This document shows, in pieces, positions 24,647-36,337 of a stretch of 64,000 nucleotides of DNA; the stretch's first letter is position 1; each line of letters opens with the position of its first letter. Made by a program: the position numbers and the translations under genes. Under the pieces are notes generated by a model. That model saw nothing but the letters and a program-made list of their open reading frames with translations. It was not told where the DNA came from and did no database searches. The stretch is from Secundilactobacillus collinoides DSM 20515 = JCM 1123 (GTDB taxonomy: Bacteria > Bacillota > Bacilli > Lactobacillales > Lactobacillaceae), in contig NZ_AYYR01000023.1 in NCBI RefSeq assembly GCF_001435975.1, positions 1 through 64,000 of the forward strand. The letters run 5' to 3'.

Positions 24647-25426
24647 GTGTTTTCATGGTTAAAAAAAGATACGGTGCCCAGTTCACCAGATGAGTTGGTA
24701 CTGGACCCCGATAACATTCCTGCGCACATTGCCATCATTATGGATGGCAACGGCCGTTGGGCCCAAAAACGTCATTTGCCAAGAGTTGCCGGACACAAAC
24801 AGGGCATGAACACCGTCAAAACGATTGCCATCGCCGCCAGCGACCTTGGGGTTAAGGTGTTGACGCTGTACGCATTTTCGACTGAAAATTGGAAGCGTCC
24901 GGAAGACGAAGTTAACTACTTGATGAAATTGCCGGTAGACTTTTTTGATACATTTGTCCCTGATTTAATCAAAAATAACGTTCGGGTCAACGTGATGGGC
25001 TACATTGACAAACTGCCTAAGCAAACACAAAAGGCTGTTTATGATGCAATGGATGATACGAAAGACTGTACTGGCATGGTACTGAACTTTGCGTTGAACT
25101 ACGGTAGTCGGGCTGAAATCACCACAGCAGTGACAGAGATTGCTAAGGAGGTCGCGGCTGGCAAATTAGATCCGGATGCGATCACCGACGATATGATCGG
25201 CCAACATCTCATGACCGCAAACCTTGGCGAGTATGCCGATCCTGACCTGATTATTCGGACCTCAGGTGAAGAGCGGATATCGAACTTTTTACTGTGGCAA
25301 ATTGCTTACAGCGAGTTTGTTTTCATGACACCGCACTGGCCAGAATTTACACCAGAACTGCTGCAAGAGGCAGTCTACACGTACCAGCACCGGAAACGCC
25401 GGTTTGGCGGGTTAAAAAATAAGTAA
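24647..25426 (+). CDS. uppS: Undecaprenyl diphosphate synthase (cis-prenyltransferase)
   Basis: A 259-aa protein starting at GTG with GGAGGTG upstream. It builds the C55 lipid carrier for wall synthesis from farnesyl and isopentenyl diphosphate. The catalytic [10 protein letters not shown] motif (Asp and the following Arg) and the [12 protein letters not shown] and [19 protein letters not shown] blocks are all present. It starts the operon uppS-cdsA-rseP-proS and uses isoprenoid units made via MvaS. Confidence 0.97.
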   Translation: MFSWLKKDTVPSSPDELVLDPDNIPAHIAIIMDGNGRWAQKRHLPRVAGHKQGMNTVKTIAIAASDLGVKVLTLYAFSTENWKRPEDEVNYLMKLPVDFFDTFVPDLIKNNVRVNVMGYIDKLPKQTQKAVYDAMDDTKDCTGMVLNFALNYGSRAEITTAVTEIAKEVAAGKLDPDAITDDMIGQHLMTANLGEYADPDLIIRTSGEERISNFLLWQIAYSEFVFMTPHWPEFTPELLQEAVYTYQHRKRRFGGLKNK

Positions 25427-25450
25427 TTTGGGAAAAAGGGGTTAGTATTT

Positions 25451-26239
25451 ATGAGACAACGGGTGATCACAGCCGTGGTTGCGCTGATCATATTTATCCC
25501 AATCATTATTGCGGGCGGCATTTGGGTGGATATTGCCGCTGCAGTTTTGGGATTGATTGCGCTCTCTGAGCTGTTAGTAATGCGGAATAAATTAATTGTG
25601 TCATGGGAAGCACTTCTCTCGGGATTGGCCGTGTTAGTGGTCATCCTGCCAGATTTTTGGCAACAGTTAATTTCTAAAAACATTGAGACTTCATTTATCG
25701 TATATTTTCTTGTGGTGTTAATGTTAATGTACACTGTTTTTTCAAGAAACCGGTTCTCGTTTGACGATGCGGCTGTCCTGACATTGGGTGTGCTGTACAT
25801 TGGTTTCGGGTTCCACTTCTTTATTGAGGCTCGGGCCGTCAGTTTTACAATGCTGCTGTTTGCGCTTCTGATTGTTTGGATCACGGATTCCGGGGCTTAC
25901 ATGATTGGTCGGAAACTGGGCCGTCATAAATTGGCACCAAACATCAGCCCAAACAAGACCTGGGAAGGGTCGATCGGGGGTACCGTGGTTGCAGTGATTA
26001 TTGTCGGTATCTATTGCTACTTCTATCCAGTCGGTAATTTCAGCTTCCCGGTAACTTTACTGCTGATTTTGGTCTTATCGATTATTGGTCAAATTGGCGA
26101 CCTTGTTGAGTCCGCCTTGAAACGCTACTACGGTGTTAAGGACTCCGGTAAAATATTGCCCGGTCACGGTGGTATTCTTGACCGATTCGACAGTTTGCTG
26201 CTTGTATTACCAGCATTACATCTGCTGGCGTTTATTTAA
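25451..26239 (+). CDS. cdsA: Phosphatidate cytidylyltransferase
   Basis: A 262-aa polytopic membrane protein (about eight hydrophobic segments). It makes CDP-diacylglycerol from phosphatidic acid and CTP. The C-terminal signature SALKRYYGVKDSGKILPGHGGILDRFDSLL and the earlier WITDSGAYMIGRKLGRHKLAPNISPNKTWEG region are typical. It starts 25 nt after uppS with AAAGGGG upstream. Confidence 0.96.
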   Translation: MRQRVITAVVALIIFIPIIIAGGIWVDIAAAVLGLIALSELLVMRNKLIVSWEALLSGLAVLVVILPDFWQQLISKNIETSFIVYFLVVLMLMYTVFSRNRFSFDDAAVLTLGVLYIGFGFHFFIEARAVSFTMLLFALLIVWITDSGAYMIGRKLGRHKLAPNISPNKTWEGSIGGTVVAVIIVGIYCYFYPVGNFSFPVTLLLILVLSIIGQIGDLVESALKRYYGVKDSGKILPGHGGILDRFDSLLLVLPALHLLAFI

Positions 26240-26278
26240 CATTAGGCACCCAAAACTAACACGGAAGGATCGACGCTT

Positions 26279-27553
26279 GTGCTAACGACCATCATTACAT
26301 TTATTATCGTCTTTGGTGTCATCGTGTTCATCCATGAATTTGGTCATTTTTACTTTGCAAAGCGGGCGGGCATTCTGGTGCGTGAATTTTCCATTGGGAT
26401 GGGCCCTAAGCTGTTCAATTATCGTACCGCTGAAACCACGTATACGATCCGACTCCTACCGGTCGGCGGGTACGTTCGGATGGCGGGCGGTGAAGATGAC
26501 GAAGATGAACTGAAGCCGGGGACGCCGGTCAGCCTGTTTGTGGGTGACCAGGACAAAGTAACCCGGATCAACACCAGTAAAAAGACCACCCTGTTCAACG
26601 GGATTCCAATGCAGGTGACTGCCACAGATCTGGAGAATGAACTTTGGATCGAAGGCTACGAAAACGGCGATGAATCAGAAACAAAGCGTTACGCAGTTGC
26701 TCACGACGCCACCATTATTGAATCTGACGGCACAGAAGTGCGCATTGCACCAACTGATGTCCAATTTCAATCGGCAAGTCTTGGCCACCGGTTAATGACT
26801 AATTTTGCCGGGCCGATGAACAACTTTATTCTGGCGATTATCGTGTACACCATTCTCACCTTCGTGGTGGGTGGGGTGACCACAAATAACAACCGGATCG
26901 ACCCGACGTCAACGGGGGTAACCGTTGCCCGTGATGCCGGCATTAAAAACGGCGATTACATCACCGCAGTCAATGGCAAGAAAGTCACGACCTGGGATGG
27001 GCTTGCCACCCAGATTCAAAAGCGGGCTAATAAAAAGACAACGCTGACCATTAAGCGAAACGACGCGACTAAGCGGGTGACACTGACACCGAAAGCTGAG
27101 ACGGTCGAAAAGAAGACCGTGGGGCAAATCGGTATCACGCAGTATCATAATCACGCAATCGGCGCGATGCTAGTATCCGGTTTTACCCAGACTTGGGATA
27201 TGACAAAACGGCTGATCGGTGCCATTTGGTCAATGGTCTCCGGGCACTTTAGTCTCAACGATTTAGGCGGACCCGTTGCCATCTTTGCGACAACGTCCAC
27301 TGCTGCGTCTGAAGGGATCGCCGGTGTGCTGAACTTCTTGGCATTCCTGTCACTGAACTTGGGAATTGTCAATTTACTGCCGATTCCAGCGTTGGATGGT
27401 GGTAAAATATTATTGAATGTCATCGAAGGAATTCGACGTAAACCATTGCCAGAAAGTGTCGAAACAGGCATTACACTGGTGGGGGTTGTCTTTCTAGTGA
27501 TCTTAATGGTGCTAGTTACGTGGAACGATATCGAACGTTACTTTATTAGGTAA
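26279..27553 (+). CDS. rseP: Intramembrane zinc protease RseP (site-2 protease)
   Basis: A 424-aa membrane protease starting at GTG with GGAAGGAT 9 nt upstream. The zinc site HEFGH lies in the first membrane helix (~residue 19-23), and the second metal ligand Asp is in NLLPIPALDGGK (~365). Membrane spans are at ~2-24, ~175-200, ~340-365 and ~395-415, and a PDZ domain occupies ~205-285 (VTVARDAGIKNGDYITAVNG). In relatives this enzyme cleaves anti-sigma factors, signal peptide remnants or pheromones. Fourth-strand extension between the first helix and PDZ is longer than in E. coli, as usual in lactobacilli. Confidence 0.96.
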   Translation: MLTTIITFIIVFGVIVFIHEFGHFYFAKRAGILVREFSIGMGPKLFNYRTAETTYTIRLLPVGGYVRMAGGEDDEDELKPGTPVSLFVGDQDKVTRINTSKKTTLFNGIPMQVTATDLENELWIEGYENGDESETKRYAVAHDATIIESDGTEVRIAPTDVQFQSASLGHRLMTNFAGPMNNFILAIIVYTILTFVVGGVTTNNNRIDPTSTGVTVARDAGIKNGDYITAVNGKKVTTWDGLATQIQKRANKKTTLTIKRNDATKRVTLTPKAETVEKKTVGQIGITQYHNHAIGAMLVSGFTQTWDMTKRLIGAIWSMVSGHFSLNDLGGPVAIFATTSTAASEGIAGVLNFLAFLSLNLGIVNLLPIPALDGGKILLNVIEGIRRKPLPESVETGITLVGVVFLVILMVLVTWNDIERYFIR

Positions 27554-27561
27554 ATAACTAA

Positions 27562-29307
<1,746 letters not shown>

Positions 29308-29562
29308 GACGGGTTGAAACGCATTTAGGAAGCCGTTTTTGTATTTTGGTGATATAGGCTGGGCTATGCTGCCCTTCCGAAAATCATCAATTGTCTTTTA
29401 AAATACGTTTCAACGTTGGTAGCTAAATCACGCTACTAAGAACAAAATATGTGTTAAACTTATAATCGTTTATGACGGTAAAAAAGGCCCGAAAACAAAA
29501 CACCCTGTTTTGTCTCCGGGCTTTCTTTATCAGTAATTGGCAATTGAGAAGGAGGAATTGAT
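29308..29562. other. Gap between proS and polC with inverted repeat and terminator
   Basis: An inverted repeat TTGAAACGCATTT (near 29314) and AAAATACGTTTCAA (near 29400) spans ~100 bases. A strong terminator follows at 29484. No gene supported. Confidence 0.5.
29484..29530 (+). terminator. Terminator of the uppS-proS operon
   Basis: AAGGCCCGaAAACAAAACA pairs with TGTTTTGTctCCGGGCTT with a short loop, followed by TCTTTAT. Confidence 0.8.
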
Positions 29563-32500
29563 ATGGCGTTGAATCATCAGCAGTTGTTTGACAAGTTGTT
29601 GCAACAGCTGCAGTTAAACGATGAAGCGAATCAGCCATATTTTGCGGGGGCTCAACTCGAAAAATTAACGATTCACGAAAAATCAAAACGGTGGCACTTT
29701 GACTTCAAGCTGCCCCAAATTTTACCCTTTGAAACATTCTTGACGTTTCAAAGCCAATTAAACACCGCGTTTAAACAAATTGCGCTGGTTGATTTTAGTA
29801 TCCAAACTGATCAGCAGGAACTTAACGACCGCTTGCTGGGTGATTATTGGGAATGGGTGGTGCAACATAGTGGTTTACATTCACCGCTCGTTCAGGAACT
29901 GTGTCACAAACAGGTGCCCACAATGAACGACGGCCGAGTGATTTTTATGGCCGAAAATGAAGTGGTTAAAAATTTCCTTGTTAATCAGGCGTTAGGACCA
30001 ATCGAGACGCAGTATCAACAATACGGGTTTCCACAGTTCTCCATTCACACGATGGTGGACGAAACGGCTTCCCAGCAAAAAATTCAGGAATTTAAACAGC
30101 AACGGGCCCAGTCGGATGCCGAACTGGCACAAAAAGCGGTGGCTGCAATTAAAAAGGCCAATGAAAAACGTGAAAAGAACGCCAGTGAAAACATTGCTGA
30201 AGGGCCAACGGTCATCGGCCGGAAAATTAAACCTGATGAAGACGCAACTAAGCTGATCGATATTCAGGAAGAAGAAAAATCTGTTATCGTTCAGGGTTAC
30301 GTATTCAGTAAAGAGGTTCGGGAACTCCGGTCTGGCCGAAAATTGATGATTTTGGAGATCACCGACTACACGTCATCGATCGCCATCAAAAAATTCTCCC
30401 GTGATGAGAGTGATGAGGCTCAGTTTAACGGCTTAAATGAGGGCGACTGGATCCGGGTCCGCGGTGGTGTCCAAGAAGACAACTTTATGCGTGGCCTGGT
30501 AATGAACGCTTATGACATTAATCAGGTGAAGGTGCCAAGTCGGCAGGATACAGCACCAGCTGATGAAAAGCGGGTCGAACTGCATTTGCACACTTCAATG
30601 AGTACGATGGATGCGACTAATCCAATCACCGACTATGTCAATCAAGCCAAAAAATGGGGGCAAAAGGCAATTGCCATTACCGACCACGCTGGTGTTCAGG
30701 GGTTCCCTGAAGCTTATCATGCTAGTGAGGCAACCGGTGTAAAAATGATCTATGGGGTAGAAGCTAACCTCGTTGACGATGGTGTCCCAATCGGTTACAA
30801 CAGTGACCACCGGCCGTTAAAGGGTGCCACCTATGTTGTTTTTGACGTTGAAACCACAGGGTTGTCTGCCATCTACGACAAAGTCATTGAACTTTCCGCT
30901 GTTAAAATGCAGGGGAAAGAGGTCATTGACCAGTTTGAGGAATTTATCGATCCCGGTTTTCATTTGTCTGATTTCACCACTGATCTGACCAGTATCACGG
31001 ACGACATGGTGCACGGATCAAAGTCAGAAAAAGAAGTCTTTGAACTGTTCCGTGAATTTTACGGTGACGCCATTATCGTTGGCCATAACGTCACCTTCGA
31101 TATCGGGTTCATGAACGCCGGCTATGCATGCTACGACATGCCGCCGGTGACGAATCCAATCATCGACACACTGACCCTAGCACGATTCCTGTACCCGAAT
31201 TTGAAGGGGTACCGGTTAAACACGCTGGCCAAAAAATTCCACGTTGTCCTGGAACACCATCACCGGGCCGTAGATGATGCCGAGTCGACCGGTCATTTAA
31301 ATTATTTGTTCTTAACGGATGCTGAGGACCGGTATGGCATTCAGTACCACGATCAGTTAAACGAACACATGAGTGAAAATGATGCGTATAAGCACGCCCG
31401 GCCGTCACATGCCATTGTGTTGGCACAAACTCAGGCCGGATTGAAAAACATGTTCCGACTGGTCTCTATGTCTAACGTCGCTTACTTCTACAGGGTGCCG
31501 CGGATTCCTCGCAGTCAACTGGAGAAGTATCGGGAGGGGCTGTTGATCGGTTCCGCTTGCGATTCCGGTGAAGTGTTTACTGCGATGATGCAAAAAGGTT
31601 ATGCGGAGGCTAAGGAAAAGGCCAAGTTTTACGATTATCTGGAAGTGCAGCCCAAAGCGGCCTATCAACCACTGATTGATAGCGGCCTGATTCAAAATCG
31701 CACGAACTTGGAAGAGATTTTAGGCAACATGGTCAAACTGGGTGATGAGCTTGGTAAACCAGTTGTCGTTACGGGTGACGTGCACTATCTGAATCCCGAA
31801 GACGGTATTTACCGGCATATTCTGATCAATTCCCAAGGCGGGGCTAACCCGCTGAACCGGCAAAAATTGCCAGACGTGCATTTTCGAACGACAAATGAAA
31901 TGCTGGATGACTATCAATTCCTAGGGGAAGAGAAAGCAAAGGAAATTGTTGTAACGAACTCCAACAAGATTGCCGATGAAATTCAAGACGTTCACCCGTT
32001 GAAGGATAAGTTATACACACCACGAATGGAAGGCGCGGAAGACGAAATTCAACGCCGGACCATGAACACCGCCCATGAATGGTATGGTAAAGATCTGCCT
32101 GAACTCGTGCAGCACCGGCTTGACCGGGAGTTGAAGAGTATTATCGGGAACGGGTTTTCCGTTATTTACCTGATTGCCCAACGACTGGTGGCCAAGAGTA
32201 ACAAGGACGGGTATCTGGTTGGTTCCCGTGGGTCTGTCGGCTCTAGTCTGGTAGCAACGCTGACTGGAATCACGGAAATTAATCCGTTGCCGCCGCACTA
32301 CCGGTGTCCAAACTGTCAGCACTCCGAGTTCTTTACTAAAGGCGAGTACAGCTCCGGGTTTGATTTGCCAGAAAAGAACTGCCCGGAATGCGGGACGTTA
32401 ATGATCGGCGACGGTCATGATATTCCTTTTGAAACGTTCCTGGGCTTTACTGGAAACAAGGTGCCTGATATTGATTTGAACTTCTCTGGGGACTACCAGC

Positions 32501-33894
32501 CGATTGCCCACAACTACACGAAGGTGTTGTTCGGTGAAAAAAACGTGTACCGGGCCGGAACCATTGGCACGGTGGCTGATAAAACAGCTTACGGTTACGT
32601 TAAAGCCTATGAGCGCGATACGGAGCAGCATTTGCGCGGTGCTGAAATCGACCGGCTAGCTAAGGGTGCCACTGGGGTCAAACGGACCACTGGCCAACAT
32701 CCGGCCGGCATCATCGTTGTCCCGGATTACATGGACATCTATGACTTTACACCGATTCAGTATCCAGCTGATGACCAAGATGCAGCTTGGCAAACGACCC
32801 ATTTCGATTTCCATTCGATTCATGACAACATTTTGAAGATTGATATTCTGGGCCATGATGACCCGACGATGGTGCGGATGCTGCAAGATTTAAGCGGTGT
32901 TGATCCGTACACGATCCCAATGGATGATCCGGGAGTCATGTCGCTGTTTTCAGGGACGGAAGCGCTTGGTGTAACACCGGAACAAATTCAATCAAAAACG
33001 GGGACGTTCGGTGTGCCTGAATTCGGGACCCGGTTCGTCCGGGGTATGCTCGAAGCGACCCACCCGAAAAACTTCTCCGACCTCCTGCAAATTTCTGGGT
33101 TGTCCCATGGGACCGATGTGTGGTTAGGAAACGCTGAAGAACTGATCAAAAATGGCACTGCCACCATCGCCAACGTGATCGGGTGTCGTGATAACATCAT
33201 GACCGACTTGATCCACTGGGGCATGGATTCCGAAATTGCCTTCCAAATTATGGAACACGTGCGGAAGGGACGTGGGATTCCCGACGAGTGGCAGGATAAG
33301 ATGAAGGAAGCCAACGTGCCTGATTGGTACATTGATTCCTGTTTAAAGATCAAGTACATGTTCCCACGGGCCCATGCGGCTGCTTACGATTTGATGGCGC
33401 TGCGGGTCGCTTACTTTAAGGTCTACTTCCCACTGGTTTACTACTCCGCTTACTTCTCAGTGCGGGCAGATGACTTTGACGTTGTCGCCATGTCGCGGGG
33501 AAAGGAATCCGTCAAAGCACGGATGAAGGAGATCAACGACCAGGGAATGGATGCCAGCACAAAGGATAAAAATTTGCTGACAGTTCTGGAACTGGCCAAC
33601 GAAATGCTTGAACGCGGGTTCAAATTTAAGATGATCGACATTGAAAAATCTGAAGCCAACCAGTGGCTGATTGACGGTGACACATTGATTGCACCATTCA
33701 ACTCAGCTCCAGGCCTTGGTTTGAACGTGGCAAAGCAAATCGTTGCAGCCCGGGAAGACAAACCGTTCCTGTCAAAGGAAGACTTAGCTAAGCGCGGTAA
33801 GGTCTCAAAGACCTTGATCGACTTCATGACCGAAAACGGCGTTCTTGAAGGATTACCGGATGAGAATCAGTTGAGTTTGTTTGACATGATGTAG
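29563..33894 (+). CDS. polC: DNA polymerase III alpha subunit, PolC type
   Basis: A 1443-aa replicase with AGGAGG before ATG, typical PolC length. Domain order: N-terminal region (~1-220), OB fold (~235-325), PHP domain (~335-420, [11 protein letters not shown]), an inserted DEDD 3'-5' exonuclease (~418-590: [28 protein letters not shown]), then the polymerase core with NCPECG zinc-type Cys clusters (~915-940) and [10 protein letters not shown] (~970), and a helix-hairpin-helix region at the C-terminus. It is the leading-strand replicase of Firmicutes. A 114-nt hairpin element begins 1 nt after its stop. Confidence 0.98.
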   Translation: MALNHQQLFDKLLQQLQLNDEANQPYFAGAQLEKLTIHEKSKRWHFDFKLPQILPFETFLTFQSQLNTAFKQIALVDFSIQTDQQELNDRLLGDYWEWVVQHSGLHSPLVQELCHKQVPTMNDGRVIFMAENEVVKNFLVNQALGPIETQYQQYGFPQFSIHTMVDETASQQKIQEFKQQRAQSDAELAQKAVAAIKKANEKREKNASENIAEGPTVIGRKIKPDEDATKLIDIQEEEKSVIVQGYVFSKEVRELRSGRKLMILEITDYTSSIAIKKFSRDESDEAQFNGLNEGDWIRVRGGVQEDNFMRGLVMNAYDINQVKVPSRQDTAPADEKRVELHLHTSMSTMDATNPITDYVNQAKKWGQKAIAITDHAGVQGFPEAYHASEATGVKMIYGVEANLVDDGVPIGYNSDHRPLKGATYVVFDVETTGLSAIYDKVIELSAVKMQGKEVIDQFEEFIDPGFHLSDFTTDLTSITDDMVHGSKSEKEVFELFREFYGDAIIVGHNVTFDIGFMNAGYACYDMPPVTNPIIDTLTLARFLYPNLKGYRLNTLAKKFHVVLEHHHRAVDDAESTGHLNYLFLTDAEDRYGIQYHDQLNEHMSENDAYKHARPSHAIVLAQTQAGLKNMFRLVSMSNVAYFYRVPRIPRSQLEKYREGLLIGSACDSGEVFTAMMQKGYAEAKEKAKFYDYLEVQPKAAYQPLIDSGLIQNRTNLEEILGNMVKLGDELGKPVVVTGDVHYLNPEDGIYRHILINSQGGANPLNRQKLPDVHFRTTNEMLDDYQFLGEEKAKEIVVTNSNKIADEIQDVHPLKDKLYTPRMEGAEDEIQRRTMNTAHEWYGKDLPELVQHRLDRELKSIIGNGFSVIYLIAQRLVAKSNKDGYLVGSRGSVGSSLVATLTGITEINPLPPHYRCPNCQHSEFFTKGEYSSGFDLPEKNCPECGTLMIGDGHDIPFETFLGFTGNKVPDIDLNFSGDYQPIAHNYTKVLFGEKNVYRAGTIGTVADKTAYGYVKAYERDTEQHLRGAEIDRLAKGATGVKRTTGQHPAGIIVVPDYMDIYDFTPIQYPADDQDAAWQTTHFDFHSIHDNILKIDILGHDDPTMVRMLQDLSGVDPYTIPMDDPGVMSLFSGTEALGVTPEQIQSKTGTFGVPEFGTRFVRGMLEATHPKNFSDLLQISGLSHGTDVWLGNAEELIKNGTATIANVIGCRDNIMTDLIHWGMDSEIAFQIMEHVRKGRGIPDEWQDKMKEANVPDWYIDSCLKIKYMFPRAHAAAYDLMALRVAYFKVYFPLVYYSAYFSVRADDFDVVAMSRGKESVKARMKEINDQGMDASTKDKNLLTVLELANEMLERGFKFKMIDIEKSEANQWLIDGDTLIAPFNSAPGLGLNVAKQIVAAREDKPFLSKEDLAKRGKVSKTLIDFMTENGVLEGLPDENQLSLFDMM

Positions 33895-33958
33895 AGTGCG
33901 GAGCAAGGCGGTTAAGGGCTCGGCTCCTGTCAAGGAGACAATCAAATAATTAGATAGA

Positions 33959-34873
33959 TTATGCACATTTTTGAACGGTATGGCTCCGATATTCATTCGG
34001 GGTCATGCCGTTTAATGTTAACTGTAAGCGCTCGTAATTGTACCATCTCATAAATTCATTGATCTGCTGGAATAATTCATCTTTTGAAAGAGTTTTTTTG
34101 AAAGCGAAGAACTCGTCTTTCATGTGACTCCAGAAAGCTTCCATCGGGCTATTATCGCCTGGTGTTCCAGCCCGTGACATACTGTGTTTAATACCAGTAC
34201 CGGCGAGGAGTGTGTTGTATTCGCCAGAGGTGTACGCGGCTCCCTGGTCACTGTGTAAAATTTTGGGTTTTTGTCCATTGGTCACTTTGAGTGCTAGTTG
34301 CAGCGTATCGGTTACTAGCGCCGACGTCTCAGTATCAGCGATTTGCCAGGCGATAATACTGTGATCATGTAAGTCTTTAATGGCGCTTAAGCGGAGCTTG
34401 TATTGGCTTTTTGAGCCGTATCGAAGTTCAGTACAATCAGTTACCCAGACTTGGTTACTTTGTCCGGAATTAAAGTGATGCCCAGTGTCCTTGTCATACA
34501 ATAAATTGGCTAAAATTTGATCCTTATGTTCAGCGTGGCGATCATGCTTCTTTTTCCGGATTGAGGCTTCAATGCCGTTCTCTTTCATCAGCCTACGAAC
34601 CTTATTGTGACCGGCATGATATTTTGTCTTGGTATTAATGTACATGGTCAGTGACTCAACACCGTAGATGTAGTCATGTTCTTCTTCAAGTTTGAACATA
34701 TAGTCCACGATGGCTTCATTATCAATCGTACGCTTACTACGAACCCCGTTGGCCCATTTATAATAGCTTGATCGAGGGACTTTAGTATATTTGCAGAGCA
34801 GACCGATTGTATATGTGTTTCCGGTTGCTTCATTGATCTCTAAAAGGAGTTCCTTAATGGTTTGAAATTTTAT
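33959..34873 (-). CDS. IS3-family transposase OrfB (DDE catalytic part)
   Basis: The frame from 34873 encodes ~304 aa, read by a -1 shift from the end of orfA. It has no ATG near its beginning, and a GTG at 34708 would cut off the first ~55 residues (KELLLEINEATG...PRSSYYKW), which belong to the conserved OrfB start. Catalytic residues of the rve domain are visible: Asp in VWVTDCTEL, Asp in ILHSDQGAAY and Glu in NSPMEAFWSHMKDE, with the downstream YNYERLQ. Made as an OrfAB fusion, it cuts and joins the element's ends. Confidence 0.9.
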   Translation of the reverse strand: MKFQTIKELLLEINEATGNTYTIGLLCKYTKVPRSSYYKWANGVRSKRTIDNEAIVDYMFKLEEEHDYIYGVESLTMYINTKTKYHAGHNKVRRLMKENGIEASIRKKKHDRHAEHKDQILANLLYDKDTGHHFNSGQSNQVWVTDCTELRYGSKSQYKLRLSAIKDLHDHSIIAWQIADTETSALVTDTLQLALKVTNGQKPKILHSDQGAAYTSGEYNTLLAGTGIKHSMSRAGTPGDNSPMEAFWSHMKDEFFAFKKTLSKDELFQQINEFMRWYNYERLQLTLNGMTPNEYRSHTVQKCA

Positions 34874-35559
34874 TTTTTGTGGGCATTCCTTCTCTCTAAT
34901 TCCTGGATTTTTAAAATAACGGCCTTCTCGGTCGCCATGTTTTCTAGTTGGGCTTTTAGACGCTTGTTTTCAAGGATAAGTTTCTCTTTCTCGCTAAGTT
35001 GTCCATGATCCTCTTTAGCCTTGCCTCGACGGTCTTCAAGAGCTTCTTGGCCACCTTGTTTGAATTTTTTTACCCAGGAATATACCTGACCTTGAGAAAC
35101 GTTGAATTTTTGAATAGCAGTAGTGTAATCCATCTGGTGTGCGATAATCCACTGGGCGATCTCGATTCGTTCTAATTGGGTTGTTTTTCGACCATCTTTC
35201 ATGATGACTTTCCTCCTAGTGGTGTCTAATGATTTACCACTAGTATACAGGGCGACCCAACGAGATATAACCGCTATGTTAGGAATTTGATATTCTTTAG
35301 CTAACTGATCATAAGAGGTGTAACCGGCAAGGTACTTTTGTGTGACTTCTTCCTTAAGTTCAACCGGATACTGATGATGGGTATCTTTTTGCTTTAAGCC
35401 TTCGATACCATCCTTCTGATAGTTTTCTACCCAACGCTTCATGTTACTATGTCTAATTCCAAACCGCGTTTCAATAGAGGTGACAGTCATTCCTTGTTCT
35501 ACCAGCTGAACATACTTCAGCTTCTCTTCAACGCTGTACCGGATGCTTTTCCCATTCAA
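34870..35559 (-). CDS. IS3-family OrfA (helix-turn-helix protein)
   Basis: A 229-aa basic protein starting at TTG with AGAGG upstream. Three helix-turn-helix-like segments lie at ~8-50, ~65-110 and ~125-175, followed by a coiled-coil, leucine-zipper-like end (LSEKEKLILENKRLKAQLENM). Most OrfA proteins are 90-175 aa. The gene ends CAC-AAA-AAA-TAA: a -1 slip of tRNA-Lys on the A run continues into orfB. OrfA alone would bind the terminal repeats and regulate transposition. Confidence 0.88.
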   Translation of the reverse strand: MNGKSIRYSVEEKLKYVQLVEQGMTVTSIETRFGIRHSNMKRWVENYQKDGIEGLKQKDTHHQYPVELKEEVTQKYLAGYTSYDQLAKEYQIPNIAVISRWVALYTSGKSLDTTRRKVIMKDGRKTTQLERIEIAQWIIAHQMDYTTAIQKFNVSQGQVYSWVKKFKQGGQEALEDRRGKAKEDHGQLSEKEKLILENKRLKAQLENMATEKAVILKIQELERRNAHKK

Positions 35560-35726
35560 GCAACAACCTCTTTTCTAAGTCCATCCTTGTTTTAATTATT
35601 TGGATGTCTACTCAAACAGGAGTATAGCCTAAGGGGCGGAGCAGAAGCGACTCTGGGCAGAAAAGTCCGATCCTGACTTTTTTGCCCAGAGTCGCTTCTG
35701 CAGGAGCCCCTTGCCTTGCGGAGCAC

Positions 35727-35945
35727 GTTTCAGCAATGAGGCCTGAGCGACTACGTATCAGCAATGAAGCCTAAGCAAACAAAACGACTTGCATAAAAAA
35801 ATGCCGACGGAAGTGCTTGACCAAGTAATCCACTGTTTGCTGGGAGCACGTTTCAACAATGTCGCCCAAACAGGCAGAACGACTAGTACAAAAAAAGTCG
35901 CCAGAACTGCTTGACCTAGCAATCCGCTGTTTGTGGAAATGCCGT
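35727..35945. repeat. Two ~90-bp imperfect direct repeats behind hairpin copy 2
   Basis: A unit that begins GGAGCACGTTTCA-CAATG and contains AACGACT, an A-run, GTGCTTGACC or CTGCTTGACC, then AATCC-CTGTTTG appears at about 35720-35849 and again at 35850-35939. Each has a small hairpin around the A-run. The first few bases equal the 3' end of the 114-nt element. A related tail follows copy 3. No gene supported. Confidence 0.6.
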
Positions 35946-35955
35946 TTGGCAAACG

Positions 35956-36148
35956 TTACCTAAAAACAATGCCAATCTCTAAATTAATAGACGCGCTGTA
36001 TGTGAGACACAACTCACACGCAGCGCGTCTATTTTTGCATGAAGAAGCGTGGCATTGCCTCGCAGACCAGCAGAAAAACAAAAGAAAAATGTCAAAAAAT
36101 ATTAAAAATTCCCAAATATTAGCCAATAATGCGCTTTTTTTTAGGTAA
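35956..36148. repeat. Nested palindromes upstream of rimP
   Basis: A near-perfect hairpin AATAGACGCGCTG ... CAGCGCGTCTATT with inner GTGAG/CTCAC (35987-36034) ends in a T-run and could terminate transcription. It is enclosed by AATGCCA (35968) with TGGCATT (36050), and by TTACCTAAAAA (35956) with TTTTTAGGTAA near 36138-36148. No frame with a ribosome binding site spans it. Confidence 0.6.
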
Positions 36149-36228
36149 TAACGGTTGCGATTTTTGAACAAAAACGGTCATCAACAAGAACAAAAATCGC
36201 GAAGCAACGCCGAGTTAACAGCAAGCAA

Positions 36229-36257
36229 TTGCGTTTTTATACAATTTGTGCTAGACT
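36229..36257 (+). promoter_or_regulatory. Promoter of the rimP-nusA-infB operon
   Basis: TTGCGT, a 17-bp spacer and TAGACT, with TGC before the -10 (extended -10). The leader hairpin at 36282 follows at once. Confidence 0.6.
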
Positions 36258-36281
36258 ATTTATTGTAGATATTTCGGAAAG

Positions 36282-36308
36282 GAGTGAGCAGCAATGCTCA
36301 CTCTTTTT
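36282..36308 (+). terminator. Leader attenuator of the rimP operon
   Basis: GAGTGAGC / GCTCACTC, a perfect 8-bp stem with a 6-nt loop, is followed by five T, about 25 nt downstream of the -10 and 30 nt before the rimP start. It also contains GGAGTG followed by GCAATG, a possible tiny leader start. Likely partial termination that controls the operon. Confidence 0.6.
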
Positions 36309-36337
36309 AATGGAAAAATGGACACGGAGGTAAAAGA

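Larger units (their letters stand above)
33917..35629 (-). mobile_element. IS3-family insertion sequence (IS150-like group)
   Basis: 1713 bp, transcribed on the minus strand. Terminal inverted repeats of ~36 nt begin GGCTCGGCTCCTGT (left) and GGCTATACTCCTGT (right, complement) and both end in CAAATAATTA. Flanking TAAG at 33913-33916 and 35630-35633 is the target duplication. It carries orfA and orfB in the -1 arrangement of the family. OrfA is longer than usual (three helix-turn-helix segments), which explains the large size. The transposase triad looks complete, so the element may be active. Confidence 0.9.
33896..35726 (+). repeat. 114-nt hairpin element, copy 2, split by an insertion sequence
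   Basis: 5' part at 33896-33916 (GTGC, GGA, GCAAGG, CGGTT, AAG). The rest is at 35634-35726 (GGGC, GGA, 27-nt arm 35641-35667, loop cgatcct, 27-nt arm 35675-35701, AGGA, GCCCCTT, G, CCTTGC, GGA, GCAC). Removing 33917-35633 gives exactly 114 nt with every paired segment intact; its arms differ from copy 1 by double-sided changes. Outer stem GTGC/GCAC covaries with GCGC/GCGC in copy 1. Confidence 0.85.

Noticed and set aside
35933-36171. Overlapping frames of 71 codons on both strands upstream of rimP
   Set aside because: They mirror each other because they cover the nested palindromes; no ribosome binding site or coding bias.
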